Source: Glycomyces sp. L485 (lineage in GTDB: Bacteria; Actinomycetota; Actinomycetes; Mycobacteriales; Micromonosporaceae). From it: a stretch of DNA of 57,695 nucleotides. Positions 1-8,338 of the stretch are shown piece by piece. The notes under the pieces are model-generated. The model searched no databases and was not told the origin of the DNA. It worked only from the letters and a program-made list of their open reading frames with translations. Where the stretch lies: positions 1 to 57,695 of the forward strand of contig NZ_JAKZEW010000028.1 in assembly GCF_022548875.1 (NCBI RefSeq), read 5' to 3'. The position numbers and the translations under genes are program-made. Positions within the stretch are counted from its first letter, which is position 1; each line of letters opens with the position of its first letter.

Positions 1-561
1 CTCCAGACGCTGCAGGGACTGCTGGGAGAGCCCGTCGAACAACTCAGCGGACTCGGCGAGGGAGGCGGCGAGTTCGGCGAGGTGGGTGGCGAGTTGGTCG
101 AATGTCGCGTGAGCGCAGTACTGGGCGATCAGGTGCTCGGGGGTGGGGCAGGCGACCGAGGCGTTCCAGGGGGAGGGGACGGGTTCGGCGTAGGGGGTGC
201 GGGCGTACACGCGCATCGCGGGAGTCTTGTCCAACTGGCGGACGGCGAACGCGACCGGATCGATCCGCGCCTCCCCGGCACACGCCGCACTAGCGAGTGC
301 CCGGAATTTCTTGGACAGGCGGGCGATCGCGGCGATGTCGGCGGCGGTGCGCACGTGGAAGTCGAACCGTTCCATCAGCCACGCCCGCAACGCGGAGAAC
401 CCGTCCACGTCCCGGTGAATGTTCCAATCCCGCGCCTCGATCACCCGCGACAGGATCCCGGCGTGCGCGCTGTTGATGGCATCGGCGAAGGCGCCCAACT
501 CGGTGTGGATGACCTTCGACTTCTCGCTCCGCACCGACCCGTTCGCCATCGTCTCCGCCAT
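1..561 (-). CDS. DUF222 (13E12-type) protein, N-terminal part
   Basis: The frame is open from an ATG at 561 to the left edge (187 codons), so only the N-terminal part is present. The start follows a strong Shine-Dalgarno (GGAGGGGG, 8 bp upstream). The first ~185 residues read like the DUF222 domain of the actinobacterial 13E12 family: an N-terminal helix with FADAINSAHAGILSRV, then FSALRAWLMERFDFHVRTA and AAIARLSKKFRALA. In this family an HNH nuclease motif normally follows in the C-terminal half, which lies outside the window, so nuclease activity is not shown here. These genes are often multicopy in actinobacteria and of unclear role. A perfect inverted repeat lies just upstream (590-618). 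Confidence 0.7.
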   Translation of the reverse strand, partial: MAETMANGSVRSEKSKVIHTELGAFADAINSAHAGILSRVIEARDWNIHRDVDGFSALRAWLMERFDFHVRTAADIAAIARLSKKFRALASAACAGEARIDPVAFAVRQLDKTPAMRVYARTPYAEPVPSPWNASVACPTPEHLIAQYCAHATFDQLATHLAELAASLAESAELFDGLSQQSLQRLE

Positions 562-1011
562 CACACACCCCCTCCGTCATCCAAGCCTTCGAACAATCTC
601 CCTGTTTCCGATTGTTCGTCCTATACTTCAATGATACGGGCCTGACCAGCGGAAATCATCACCTGATAGGGGGAGAAACCCCTCATGTTCGGGGCCCGGA
701 CCGCCTGCCGCCAAACACAACACGAGGAAATCTCGCCCGACTTCATTCGGCCAGGCGGCCCGAAACCAGGCTCGCCCATCCACTCACGCTTTTGTCGCTG
801 CCGCCCTTGGCGCACAACAACCACCCACACACTGGCACCCCGCCAACCGCCCAAGGGCCATTTCCGGGCTCCCCAGGCGTCCCGAAAACGCGGAGTCCGG
901 TAGCCGACAGAACACGTTCTGCGAGAGCTATTGGCCTGCTTGTGATCTTGGCACCCCCATGCCATAGTGAACAGGTCCTGACGGTCCAGAACCCTCCGGC
1001 GGAGGTCCCCC
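562..1011. other. 450-bp intergenic region without a supported gene
   Basis: Between the divergent DUF222 and SCO2524-like genes I see no frame with a plausible start, ribosome site and codon bias. Contents seen: the 590-618 inverted repeat, a TATACT -10-like hexamer near 621, a short GGGG-AGAAA-CCCC hairpin near 669, and the ribosome site GGAGG at 1001-1005 for the next gene. Confidence 0.5.
590..618. promoter_or_regulatory. Inverted repeat upstream of the DUF222 gene
   Basis: CGAACAATC (590-598) and GATTGTTCG (610-618) form a perfect 9-bp inverted repeat with an 11-bp spacer, in an AT-richer patch 29 bp upstream of the DUF222 start. Size and position fit an operator for a dimeric regulator, or a hairpin in the 5' leader. 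It contains the CGAAC/GTTCG halves of an actinobacterial SOS box, but the spacing is much too wide for LexA. Confidence 0.45.
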
Positions 1012-2889
1012 GTGAAGATGCAGCCTCAGCAGCAACTGCTCGACATCTGGCGCGCCCAGGTGTCATACTGCCTGCGGGCTGTGACCGAAGAGGACGGCCG
1101 CCGCCACAAGACCTGGCACTGGGGCGGTCGCAACGACTCCGACCCCGTCGGCGACGCCCAGCAGCTCCTGTGCCTGCTCTACCCAGCCCAGGAACTCCCC
1201 GAACTCAACTACGCCGACCCCGACGCCACCAGCGACGCCGTCCTCGACGCACTCGGCGGCCTCGGCGACGCCGTTGAGATCCCCATCTTGATCATGCGGA
1301 TCATCAAGGACTACATGATCAAGCACTCCGACGACGAGGGCGTGCCCAGCTACTCCGGCGGCGCCAACATGCACCGCCTCGACCGCAGCAAAGAGGCCAG
1401 CGCGGAGCAGCGCGGCATCGACGTCACCGAGGGCTTCGCTCTGGCGATCCCGCTGTGCCTGTCGTCGCTGTCGTTCCTGATGGACTTCTCTGCGACTGTG
1501 GACAGGATCGGGCGGACCGACCTGCTCAAGGAACGCGATGAGGCCGAGGCGATGGTCCGCCGCCGCCTCGTCGGCGCTCTCACCGGTCTCTTGCGCTCGT
1601 TCGCCGTGGCTGCCTTCGACGCCGACGACGACTACGGGGTGCGGCTCCTCGACCTCATCAACGTCGACGGCCAGCCGGCCAAGCGCATCATCCGCCGCTT
1701 CCGCGAGCAGACCAGCGACATCATCGCGACGCTCAAGGACATCACCGTCGGCTCCGGCGGCACCGCCGGCGTCGAGGCTCCCACGAAGTTGTTCGAGATC
1801 GGCTGGTCCTGGTCGGTCGTCGAGAAGGCGCCCGAGATCGAGATCGTGACCGACCGCGAGACGCAGCGGCCCGGCCGCGCCCAGGACGCCCCGTACCTGT
1901 ACTTCACCGTCGTCGCTCTCGAGGCGATCACCACGCTGTTCTCCCCACGGGTCCTGCGCCGCAATCTCCTGTCGGACGCCGAGCAGCAGCTGGTGCAGGC
2001 GCTCCAGCTGCGCCTGGACATCACCCGCCGCTACTGGGCCGCGATCGCCTCGTTCGGCGGCGGCTCGAAGTGGCCGCTGGAGGACGTCCCCTGGCGCACC
2101 ACCGACGGTCTGGAATACGACTACTACAGCCTCCTGGTCTGCGCCGTCGCCACCGAGCGGTTCGGCGCCGCCCGCGGCGGCGACGACGATCTCATCCGCC
2201 TCGGGGAGGTCCTCATCGAGCTTGCGAACCGCGGCCGCATCACCCGCCGCGCCCTGTCGGGTGAGAAGGCGGTCGAGATGCACTTCCCGGGCGTCCCTTC
2301 GGAGCTGACCGGCATCGAGAAACTCGACGGGCCTCCGATGGTGTGGCACATGGTCGACTACGCCCCGCTGCTGCTCAAGCGCCTTCTCCACGCCGCGAGC
2401 CTGCTCAACACGATCGACGCTCGAGCCGAGATCCTCGACGTGGCCGACCAGGTGTGGGACCACTTGGAGCGCAGGAGGATCCGCATCGGGCCGGCCGCGA
2501 AGCTGTGGGATCAGCCCGGCCAGGTGTTCGAGGGCATCGGGCAGCGCTTCGACGACCCGTCCTGGCACTTCACGATCCGCATCGTCGAGTCCATGGTGCT
2601 CGCCGCCAGGTTCGCCGGTTCGGAGCCGGCCCGTTCCAGGGAACTGGAGAACCTGGCCCAGGAGCTTCTGGTCGAGGCCGAGCACGTCTACGACCAGGAG
2701 CTGATGCGCGGATCGGGGGCCGCCGGCCCTTCGCTCGCCCACGAGATCCAGGCGGTCGGGACGACGATCCGTCACGCCAAGGACATCGTCGGCGAGCGGC
2801 CCGGCACGGCGTTCTCGCTCGGGGTCCGGGCCCTGATCGACCTCGACCGGCTCATCGCCGCCGGGCGCGACGCCGAGACGGGGGAATGA
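1012..2889 (+). CDS. SCO2524 family protein (unknown function)
   Basis: This 625-residue protein has no catalytic motif I recognise. The N-terminus (QQQLLDIWRAQVSYCLR, then a short G-rich turn and DAQQLLCLLYPA) and the neighbours match my recollection of the SCO2524 family, a large soluble protein conserved in actinobacteria. No signal peptide or membrane segment is seen. A GTG start at 1012 lies 6 bp after GGAGG; an in-frame ATG at 1018 is the alternative. The gene starts an apparent three-gene operon, with the SCO2523-like ATPase 3 bp downstream. Function in the family is unknown. An association with the P-loop partner, perhaps as its effector or scaffold, is inference from constant neighbourhood only. 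Confidence 0.65.
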   Translation: MKMQPQQQLLDIWRAQVSYCLRAVTEEDGRRHKTWHWGGRNDSDPVGDAQQLLCLLYPAQELPELNYADPDATSDAVLDALGGLGDAVEIPILIMRIIKDYMIKHSDDEGVPSYSGGANMHRLDRSKEASAEQRGIDVTEGFALAIPLCLSSLSFLMDFSATVDRIGRTDLLKERDEAEAMVRRRLVGALTGLLRSFAVAAFDADDDYGVRLLDLINVDGQPAKRIIRRFREQTSDIIATLKDITVGSGGTAGVEAPTKLFEIGWSWSVVEKAPEIEIVTDRETQRPGRAQDAPYLYFTVVALEAITTLFSPRVLRRNLLSDAEQQLVQALQLRLDITRRYWAAIASFGGGSKWPLEDVPWRTTDGLEYDYYSLLVCAVATERFGAARGGDDDLIRLGEVLIELANRGRITRRALSGEKAVEMHFPGVPSELTGIEKLDGPPMVWHMVDYAPLLLKRLLHAASLLNTIDARAEILDVADQVWDHLERRRIRIGPAAKLWDQPGQVFEGIGQRFDDPSWHFTIRIVESMVLAARFAGSEPARSRELENLAQELLVEAEHVYDQELMRGSGAAGPSLAHEIQAVGTTIRHAKDIVGERPGTAFSLGVRALIDLDRLIAAGRDAETGE

Positions 2890-2892
2890 GCG

Positions 2893-3822
2893 ATGCTTCT
2901 GTTCGCCACGTCGGACAAGGGCGGCACGGGCCGTTCGGTCACCTCCAGCAACCTGGCCTACCGGCGCGCCATCCAGGGCGGCAACGTCTGCTATGTGGAC
3001 TTCGACTTCGGTTCGCCCACCGCCGGAGCGATCTTCAGCATCGACGAGCTCAAGCACGGCACCGTCGGCGACGGCATCCACGACTACCTCCACGGTCTCG
3101 CCTCCGAACCCGAACGGCACTCGGTGTGGGCCGAGACCGACCGCGAGGAGCTGCGCGTCCGCCCCGACGGCGCCGGCGAGCTCGTCCTCTACCCCGGAGA
3201 CTCCGACGGCGGCGAGTTCCCCGGCGACAGCGACACCATCGACCGCTGCGTGGACCTGTTCCTCCAGCTCGCCTCCGAGTTCGACCTCGTCATCGTCGAC
3301 CTGTCGGCCGGGCGCAGCCACGCCACCGAGATCGTCATGGCCGCCACCTCCAAACCCGAGCTCGCGACCATCCCGTGGCGCTGGCTCGTGTTCCACCGCT
3401 GGACCAAGCAGCACGTCCTCGCCGCCCACAGCCTCGTCCACGGCGAGCGGGGCCTGCTGGACACCGGGAAGTCCTGGCGGCACAACCACGCCCGGCTGAT
3501 GTCGGCGATCCGCTTCGTGCGCACCGCCGTGGTCAACCCCGACGGCGCCGAGCTGTCGGGGCTCAAACCCACGCAGGTGCGCTGGCTGCGCCGCATCGAC
3601 GCCGACCTGCACCAGATGGCGGCCGCCCTGCGGGTCGGGCGCATGAACCTGCTCGGCTCGGTGCCGCTCGACCCGGTCCTGCAGTGGCGCGAGCAGATCA
3701 TCACCGACGCCGACAGCGCCACTCTCGACATCGCCAACCAGCGCACCGTGGACGCGTTCAACGAGCTCGCGAAGCGCTCCAGCGAGGAGACGTTCATCCC
3801 CGGCTTCGACGGGACCGCGTGA
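2893..3822 (+). CDS. SCO2523 family variant P-loop (ParA/MinD-like) ATPase
   Basis: This 309-residue protein opens with LLFATSDKGGTGRSVTSSNLAY, a ParA/MinD-type deviant Walker A in which the usual final GK(S/T) lysine is Arg (GGTGRS) while the first 'signature' Lys (DKGGTG) is kept. VCYVDFDFGSPTAGAIF matches the switch I/A' region and FDLVIVDLSAGRS the Walker B/switch II region. The loss of the P-loop lysine is why the family is called 'variant P-loop'; whether it hydrolyses ATP is uncertain. The ATG at 2893 is preceded by GGGGGAA and lies 3 bp after the SCO2524-like stop. The SCO2522-like gene follows after 10 bp. A cargo-positioning or switch role is inferred from the fold. Confidence 0.75.
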   Translation: MLLFATSDKGGTGRSVTSSNLAYRRAIQGGNVCYVDFDFGSPTAGAIFSIDELKHGTVGDGIHDYLHGLASEPERHSVWAETDREELRVRPDGAGELVLYPGDSDGGEFPGDSDTIDRCVDLFLQLASEFDLVIVDLSAGRSHATEIVMAATSKPELATIPWRWLVFHRWTKQHVLAAHSLVHGERGLLDTGKSWRHNHARLMSAIRFVRTAVVNPDGAELSGLKPTQVRWLRRIDADLHQMAAALRVGRMNLLGSVPLDPVLQWREQIITDADSATLDIANQRTVDAFNELAKRSSEETFIPGFDGTA

Positions 3823-3832
3823 GGAGCCGGAC

Positions 3833-4831
3833 ATGAGCTACAGCGAGACCAGCGCGAAGCAGGCCACCGAGCGGTTCGGCATGTCCCACCTGTCGATCGA
3901 GGTCGGCCACCTCTACGCCGACGACCTCGCCGCGCGCCCCGACGCGCTGCGCGCCGAGATGGCCTCCGCGGCCGCCTGGGTCCGCGGCACCACCGAGGCG
4001 CTCGCCCACCGGCTCGGCGGTCGCCGACCGCGCGTGTCCACCTGCTACCTCGTCGACGACTACTTCCACGACGACTTGCCGTCGCCCGAGAAGCTCGTCG
4101 CCGCGATCAGCGAGGCCGCGGCCGACGCCGGGCTGCGCATCGACTACCTCGCCCGCGAATCGGGCTGCGCCCGCATGGGCGAGCTGGACCTGGCGGCCCT
4201 GGTCGCCGGCCGGATCGTGTTCGAGCCGACGCCGGGCACCAACGGCTCCCGCCCACCGGTCTCGCGCTCCGGCTGGCTGTGCAACGGCGTGCCCACGCCC
4301 CAGCGCCCGCGCGTCGCCATGAGCGAGCCCGACACGTGGCGCCCGCCGAGCCAGAACTCGGCCCGCGAGCACTCGATCTTCCTCGACGTCGAGCTGTGGA
4401 ACGACACCGAGCACGGACGCCGCTGGTCGTGCCCGATGCTCGCGGCGGTGTGGCAGCTCATGCGACTCGGCGTCCTGCGCAACCACGGCAAGCGCATCGG
4501 CGCGCCCGTCCCGGTCGACCAGGTCGTCGGCGTCGAACTCAGCCACGAGCCCGGCGGGCGGCCGGCGGGCCGATTCCCCGACCAGTGGTCGGCGATGCCG
4601 CCGATCATCCAGCTCGATCCCGAGGCGTTCCCGTTCCCCGCCTACCGGACCGTGTCCGTCCTGTCGGGAGACTTCCTCGAAGTGGAGCACGCCGTCCGCG
4701 TCATCTGCTCGTGCGTGCGCCCCGACCCGGGCGCGTTCGAGGCGATCACGAAGGCCGCCGCACGCGAGAAGGTCGACCTTCCCGCCGAACTGGTCGACCG
4801 TCTCAGCTACATCTTCCAAGGGCCCCTTTAG
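3833..4831 (+). CDS. SCO2522 family protein (unknown function)
   Basis: This 332-residue soluble protein is the third gene of the SCO2524-2523-2522 set. The start ATG at 3833 has GAGGAG 8 bp upstream. Visible features are an acidic VDDYFHDDLPSPE segment (about residues 74-86), a WLCNG turn and a conserved-looking tail with Cys pair (ICSCVRPD). No membrane segment or known catalytic motif is seen. The gene ends 3 bp before the convergent SCO2521-like gene, an arrangement conserved enough to suggest joint function. Identification rests on neighbourhood and recollection of the family; the biochemical role is unknown. Confidence 0.6.
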   Translation: MSYSETSAKQATERFGMSHLSIEVGHLYADDLAARPDALRAEMASAAAWVRGTTEALAHRLGGRRPRVSTCYLVDDYFHDDLPSPEKLVAAISEAAADAGLRIDYLARESGCARMGELDLAALVAGRIVFEPTPGTNGSRPPVSRSGWLCNGVPTPQRPRVAMSEPDTWRPPSQNSAREHSIFLDVELWNDTEHGRRWSCPMLAAVWQLMRLGVLRNHGKRIGAPVPVDQVVGVELSHEPGGRPAGRFPDQWSAMPPIIQLDPEAFPFPAYRTVSVLSGDFLEVEHAVRVICSCVRPDPGAFEAITKAAAREKVDLPAELVDRLSYIFQGPL

Positions 4832-4834
4832 GGG

Positions 4835-5854
4835 TCAGTACCGGTCGTCGCCGCGCTGCAGCAGCTGCGGGTTCTGCTCGATGATCGACAGGACCTTGTC
4901 GGCCAGGTCGGCCGCGCCGTAGTCGATCTGCGAGCGCACCCGCTCGGTCATCGTGTTCCACTGCCGTGTCAGGCCCGGGCGCCGCTCCAGGACGTCCCAT
5001 ACGAACCCGAGGTCGTGCGAGGTGCGCGCGCCCGGCGACCACAGGTGTATGAGGTGGTCGACGACGGGCCTGAGCATCCTGAGGGTGCGCCGGCTGTCCT
5101 CGCCGATCTTCGCCAGCGAGATCCGCGCGGCCACCGCCGTCAGCAGCCAGTCGTGGACGGCCAGATCCTCTGCCGCCGAGGCGATCCGCTCGGGATCGAT
5201 CGTGCCGGTGACGAGGCTCAGGCGCCGCCGGTCGGTGCCGACCAGGCGGAACGCCACCGCCGACTTCGAGCCGGGGTCGGCGATCGCCGCCCAGCGCAGC
5301 CGGGTCGACCCGGTCTTGATCGGCGGGCGCTGATCGAGCACGGGACGCGACAGCACGTCGCGGCTCGAATGCCGGGCGATCGCGGCCGTGTCGAGCAGCC
5401 CCGAGCGGTCGTGCCGGGCGTCGGCGTAAAGGAAACCCTCGGCCAGCCGCCGGATCTCCGGGTTCCCGATCGGGTGGACCGTCCCGGGCCGGGCCAGGTA
5501 GTACGACCAGGGCATCCGCCGTGGGCGCTCCTGCGGGGACACCACCGTCCACGCCGAGCCCTGCAGCAGGTGCCCGCTGGTGAGGACCGCGCGCGAGCAC
5601 ACCGTCCCGACCGACCGGACGGTCCCGTTGTCGCCGTTCGGATCGGTGTGCCTGCGGCCCGGTTTCGGGCCCAGCGGCAGCTTGCAGTCCACGCCGTGCA
5701 GCAGCGTCGGCGACGCCGTGTGCGGCACCGGCCTCGCCCACTGCGTGACGCCCTCGCCGACGGCCAGCGCCAGGGCCGAGCGCGCCTCCTCCGGCGTGAG
5801 CGGCCGCGAATGGGGGAGCAGCGCGGTCTGGATCTCGCCGAGGACCAGCACCAT
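4835..5854 (-). CDS. SCO2521 family protein (unknown function)
   Basis: This 339-residue protein starts MVLVLGEIQTALLPHSRPL and carries a central region DQRPPIKTGSTRLRWAAIADPGSKSAVAFRLVG. I assign it to the SCO2521 family from sequence feel and because it converges on the SCO2524-2523-2522 genes. The ATG at 5854 overlaps the stop of the upstream gene (TAATG), so the two are translationally coupled; the frame is open further upstream but the overlap decides the start. In Streptomyces the set also includes an SCO2525 methyltransferase, which is not found here. No enzymatic motif is seen. Confidence 0.6.
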   Translation of the reverse strand: MVLVLGEIQTALLPHSRPLTPEEARSALALAVGEGVTQWARPVPHTASPTLLHGVDCKLPLGPKPGRRHTDPNGDNGTVRSVGTVCSRAVLTSGHLLQGSAWTVVSPQERPRRMPWSYYLARPGTVHPIGNPEIRRLAEGFLYADARHDRSGLLDTAAIARHSSRDVLSRPVLDQRPPIKTGSTRLRWAAIADPGSKSAVAFRLVGTDRRRLSLVTGTIDPERIASAAEDLAVHDWLLTAVAARISLAKIGEDSRRTLRMLRPVVDHLIHLWSPGARTSHDLGFVWDVLERRPGLTRQWNTMTERVRSQIDYGAADLADKVLSIIEQNPQLLQRGDDRY

Positions 5855-7146
5855 TAGCGCTCCCGGTGCTCGGTGATCGCCAGGCCGTGGCCGTCGGGGT
5901 CGCGGAACGCGGCGGCGCGCAGCTCGTAGTCCTGGCCCAGCAGCGCGGTGCGCGGAAGGTGCAGGAACTCGACGCCGGCGTCGTTCATCTGCGCGAACGT
6001 CTGGTCGATGTCGCCGACTTCGAACGTCAGGTGCATGACGCCGGTCTCGCCGGGAGGCGCGTCGGGCCGCTCCCACAGCAGGACCTTCCCGAATCCGGCC
6101 TCCAGGACGGCGGCCTCGTCGGTGCGATCGGCGATCGCCAGTCCCAAAGCCTCCGTGTAGAACTCGACCGATCGCCGCAGATCGGCCACGATCAGGGTGG
6201 CGGCGACGTCGGTGACGTCGGTGTCGGCGAGGGCGCCCTCGGCGAGCAGCAGGTCGGAGACGTCGTCGGGGAGTCTCGGCTTCTCCGCGGAGCTGCGCTG
6301 CAGGGGCGGGGACGGGAGGTGCTGCGCGGCCTCCGGCTCGGCGGGCGGCTCCTCCTTCACCGCGGCGACGGTCGGCGCCGGGGCGGCCTCGGCAGGTTCG
6401 GGGGCCGGCGTTTCAGTGGGCCCGGCCGCTTCCGGGCGCGGCGGCGCGGCGGCGCCGGGATCGTCCAAAAGGTCGTCGAGAGCGGCCAATGTGGTCGATT
6501 TCTCGTCGGCCGGGGGCTTGCTCCTGGGAAGGTCGTCCTCGACGATGAGGTCTTCGAGACGGTGCTCGCCGATGAGCGGCGGAGCCGGGACCGGTTGCGG
6601 GAAGCGCCGAGCGGAGTACTCGACGGTGATGAACGCGATGCACCCGGCCACGCACAGGAACGCCAGCACGGCGATGCCGATGCTCTGCGCCCCGAGGGCC
6701 ATGGAGGCGAAGAAAGCAGCGAGGATCAGTAAAGTGATCGCGCCGACCGCGTGCGAGGTGCGCCAGCGCAGCCGCCGGTCGCCGTTGAGGACCGTGCCGA
6801 TGGCCTCGCCGCCCGCGGCGTGGTGCTGGGTGGAGTGGAGCCGGTTCATCGCGACCTGGTTGACCGCCCACCACGTCGCCTCGCGCTGGCGTCGCTGCTG
6901 GTCGAGCATGATGCGCTGCTGTCGCAGCTGCTCGGCGGAGTTCGGCCTGCCCTGCGGCTGCTTGCCCTTGGGGGCGCCCTTCGGTGGCGGCGCGGCCTTG
7001 CGGGCGCCGCCGCGCGGTTTCGCGCCGCCCTTCGCCCCGCCTTTGGCGCCGCCTTTGGCCCCGCCTCGGGCTCCCCCTTTGCCGCCGCCGCCCTTCGGCG
7101 CCTTCGCGGCCTTGGGGGCGGGCCGGGGTGGTTGTCTCGCAGGCAT
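5854..7146 (-). CDS. Membrane protein with Ala/Lys/Gly-rich N-terminus and C-terminal glyoxalase (VOC) domain
   Basis: This 430-residue protein has three parts. Residues ~1-75 are a very basic low-complexity tract with GGAKGGAKGG repeats. Residues ~130-175 hold two membrane helices (VGAITLLILAAFFASMALG and IAVLAFLCVAGCIAFITV). After an acidic Pro/Ala/Glu linker, a VOC/glyoxalase-fold domain fills ~310-428 (ATLIVADLRRSVEFYTEALG, MHLTFEVGDIDQTFAQM, FRDPDGHGLAI). VOC domains bind a divalent metal or act as binding folds; the substrate is unknown. The ATG at 7146 is preceded by GATGAGG; an upstream start at 7221 is open but unsupported. The stop overlaps the SCO2521-like start. A VOC domain tethered at the membrane by a nucleic-acid-like basic tail is unusual. 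Confidence 0.7.
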   Translation of the reverse strand: MPARQPPRPAPKAAKAPKGGGGKGGARGGAKGGAKGGAKGGAKPRGGARKAAPPPKGAPKGKQPQGRPNSAEQLRQQRIMLDQQRRQREATWWAVNQVAMNRLHSTQHHAAGGEAIGTVLNGDRRLRWRTSHAVGAITLLILAAFFASMALGAQSIGIAVLAFLCVAGCIAFITVEYSARRFPQPVPAPPLIGEHRLEDLIVEDDLPRSKPPADEKSTTLAALDDLLDDPGAAAPPRPEAAGPTETPAPEPAEAAPAPTVAAVKEEPPAEPEAAQHLPSPPLQRSSAEKPRLPDDVSDLLLAEGALADTDVTDVAATLIVADLRRSVEFYTEALGLAIADRTDEAAVLEAGFGKVLLWERPDAPPGETGVMHLTFEVGDIDQTFAQMNDAGVEFLHLPRTALLGQDYELRAAAFRDPDGHGLAITEHRER

Positions 7147-7334
7147 CGCCGACACCTCATCCACATATGGAAACCGGGTTTCTACGAGAATGCTACGTGC
7201 CAGAGGCGAACGGCACAACATCGCTTAGGATGGCACCCACGTCAATGCCGATTCATGGCTCGCGAGCTTTGCCAAGACCACCTGCGGAGCCGTGAATCTG
7301 CGCAGAAATCCGACAGCAACTCTAAGGAGTGACC

Positions 7335-7742
7335 GTGGCCGAGCAGCACACGCTCGTGTTGATCAAACCCGACGCCGTCGAGCGCGGACTCATCGGCGAG
7401 GTCCTCGCCCGGTTGGAGCGCAAGGGGCTGCGCATCGAGCGGATGGAGCTGCGCACCATGGACGCACAGCTGTCCGACGCGCACTACGCCGAGCATGTGG
7501 GCCGGCCCTACTACGAAGGCCTCAAGTCCTTCATGACCTCCGGTCCGCTGGTCGCCCTGGTCGCCTCGGGCGACGAGGCGATCCCTGTGGTGCGGACCCT
7601 CGCGGGAGCGACCGACGGCCGCAAGGCCGAGGCCGGGACGATCCGCGGCGACTTCTCGCTGTCGAACCAGAAGAACCTCATCCACGCATCGGACTCCGAG
7701 GAGTCGGCCAAGCGCGAGATCGACCTCTGGTTCAACGCCTGA
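7335..7742 (+). CDS. ndk: Nucleoside diphosphate kinase
   Basis: This 135-residue protein transfers the gamma-phosphate of NTPs to NDPs through a phosphohistidine, balancing nucleotide pools. It has the full bacterial NDK length, LVLIKPDAVERGLIGE at the N-terminus, GPLVALVASGDEAI in the middle, and the active-site context KNLIHASDS, whose His is the phosphorylated residue. GTG at 7335 is preferred because AAGGAG (7324-7329) sits 5 bp upstream; a GTG at 7329 would overlap that site. The gene is single, and its 3' end overlaps the convergent nucleotidyltransferase gene by 11 bp. Confidence 0.95.
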   Translation: MAEQHTLVLIKPDAVERGLIGEVLARLERKGLRIERMELRTMDAQLSDAHYAEHVGRPYYEGLKSFMTSGPLVALVASGDEAIPVVRTLAGATDGRKAEAGTIRGDFSLSNQKNLIHASDSEESAKREIDLWFNA

Positions 7743-8307
7743 GCGCGGCCAGCTCCGCCGGAGTGTCGACGTCGCTCGGATCCCCCGGGCAGGGCACCTC
7801 GTGGACGAGGCACGCGTTGGCGGCCAGGTAGTCCCGCGCACCCCGGTCCCCTGACGACTCGGTGGCGATGCCGTCGAAATGGCTGCGCGCGAACAGCATC
7901 GGGTGGGCGCGTCGGCCTTCGTAGGTGGCGACCGCCAGTGACGCGCCGCCGGCCGCGGCCGCGATGAGGCGCCTGACCGCCTCGGCTTCGATGCGCGGCA
8001 GGTCGACCAGCGTCACCACGACGCCGTCGTAGCGGTCCGGGACGGCCGCGAGCCCGGCCTGGAGCGAGGTCGACAGCCCCCGTCCCCAGCGCCGGTTCAG
8101 GACCGGCGTGAACGGTTCGGTCGCATCGCCCATGGCCTGTTCGGCCTGCGCGCCGAGCACGGCCAGGACCTGGCGGCAGCCGCCGTCTCGGAGCGTGGCG
8201 ACCGCGCGGTCGAGCAGGCTCCGGCCGGCGTATCGGACGAGAGCCTTCGGCTGCCCGAATCGGCGCCCGGCGCCGGCGGCCAGGACCAGTCCCGCGACGT
8301 TCTTCAT
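7732..8307 (-). CDS. MobA/MocA-type nucleotidyltransferase (molybdenum cofactor maturation)
   Basis: This 191-residue protein has the NTP-transferase signature LVLAAGAGRRFGQPKAL near the N-terminus and the metal-binding VVTLVDLPRIEAEAV motif. The size and pattern fit MocA/PucB-like enzymes, which attach CMP to molybdopterin for xanthine dehydrogenase. This role is supported by the neighbours: the gene is in the same block as a PucR regulator and a complete xanthine dehydrogenase operon. ATG at 8307 follows GAAGGAGAG. It lies 31 bp downstream of the PucR gene on the same strand, so the two may be co-transcribed. The exact nucleotide (CTP versus GTP) cannot be told by eye. Confidence 0.8.
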   Translation of the reverse strand: MKNVAGLVLAAGAGRRFGQPKALVRYAGRSLLDRAVATLRDGGCRQVLAVLGAQAEQAMGDATEPFTPVLNRRWGRGLSTSLQAGLAAVPDRYDGVVVTLVDLPRIEAEAVRRLIAAAAGGASLAVATYEGRRAHPMLFARSHFDGIATESSGDRGARDYLAANACLVHEVPCPGDPSDVDTPAELAALRR

Positions 8308-8338
8308 CGTTCTCTCCTTCATGCGTGCTGTCGGCTGT

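Noticed and set aside
590-618. LexA/SOS box
   Set aside because: The CGAAC and GTTCG halves are 19 bp apart; the SOS box needs them 4-6 bp apart.
1063-3834. 923-residue open frame opposite the SCO2524/2523 genes
   Set aside because: Shadow of the sense genes: Val/Gly/Asp/Arg-rich, no family features, and the sense frames carry recognisable motifs.
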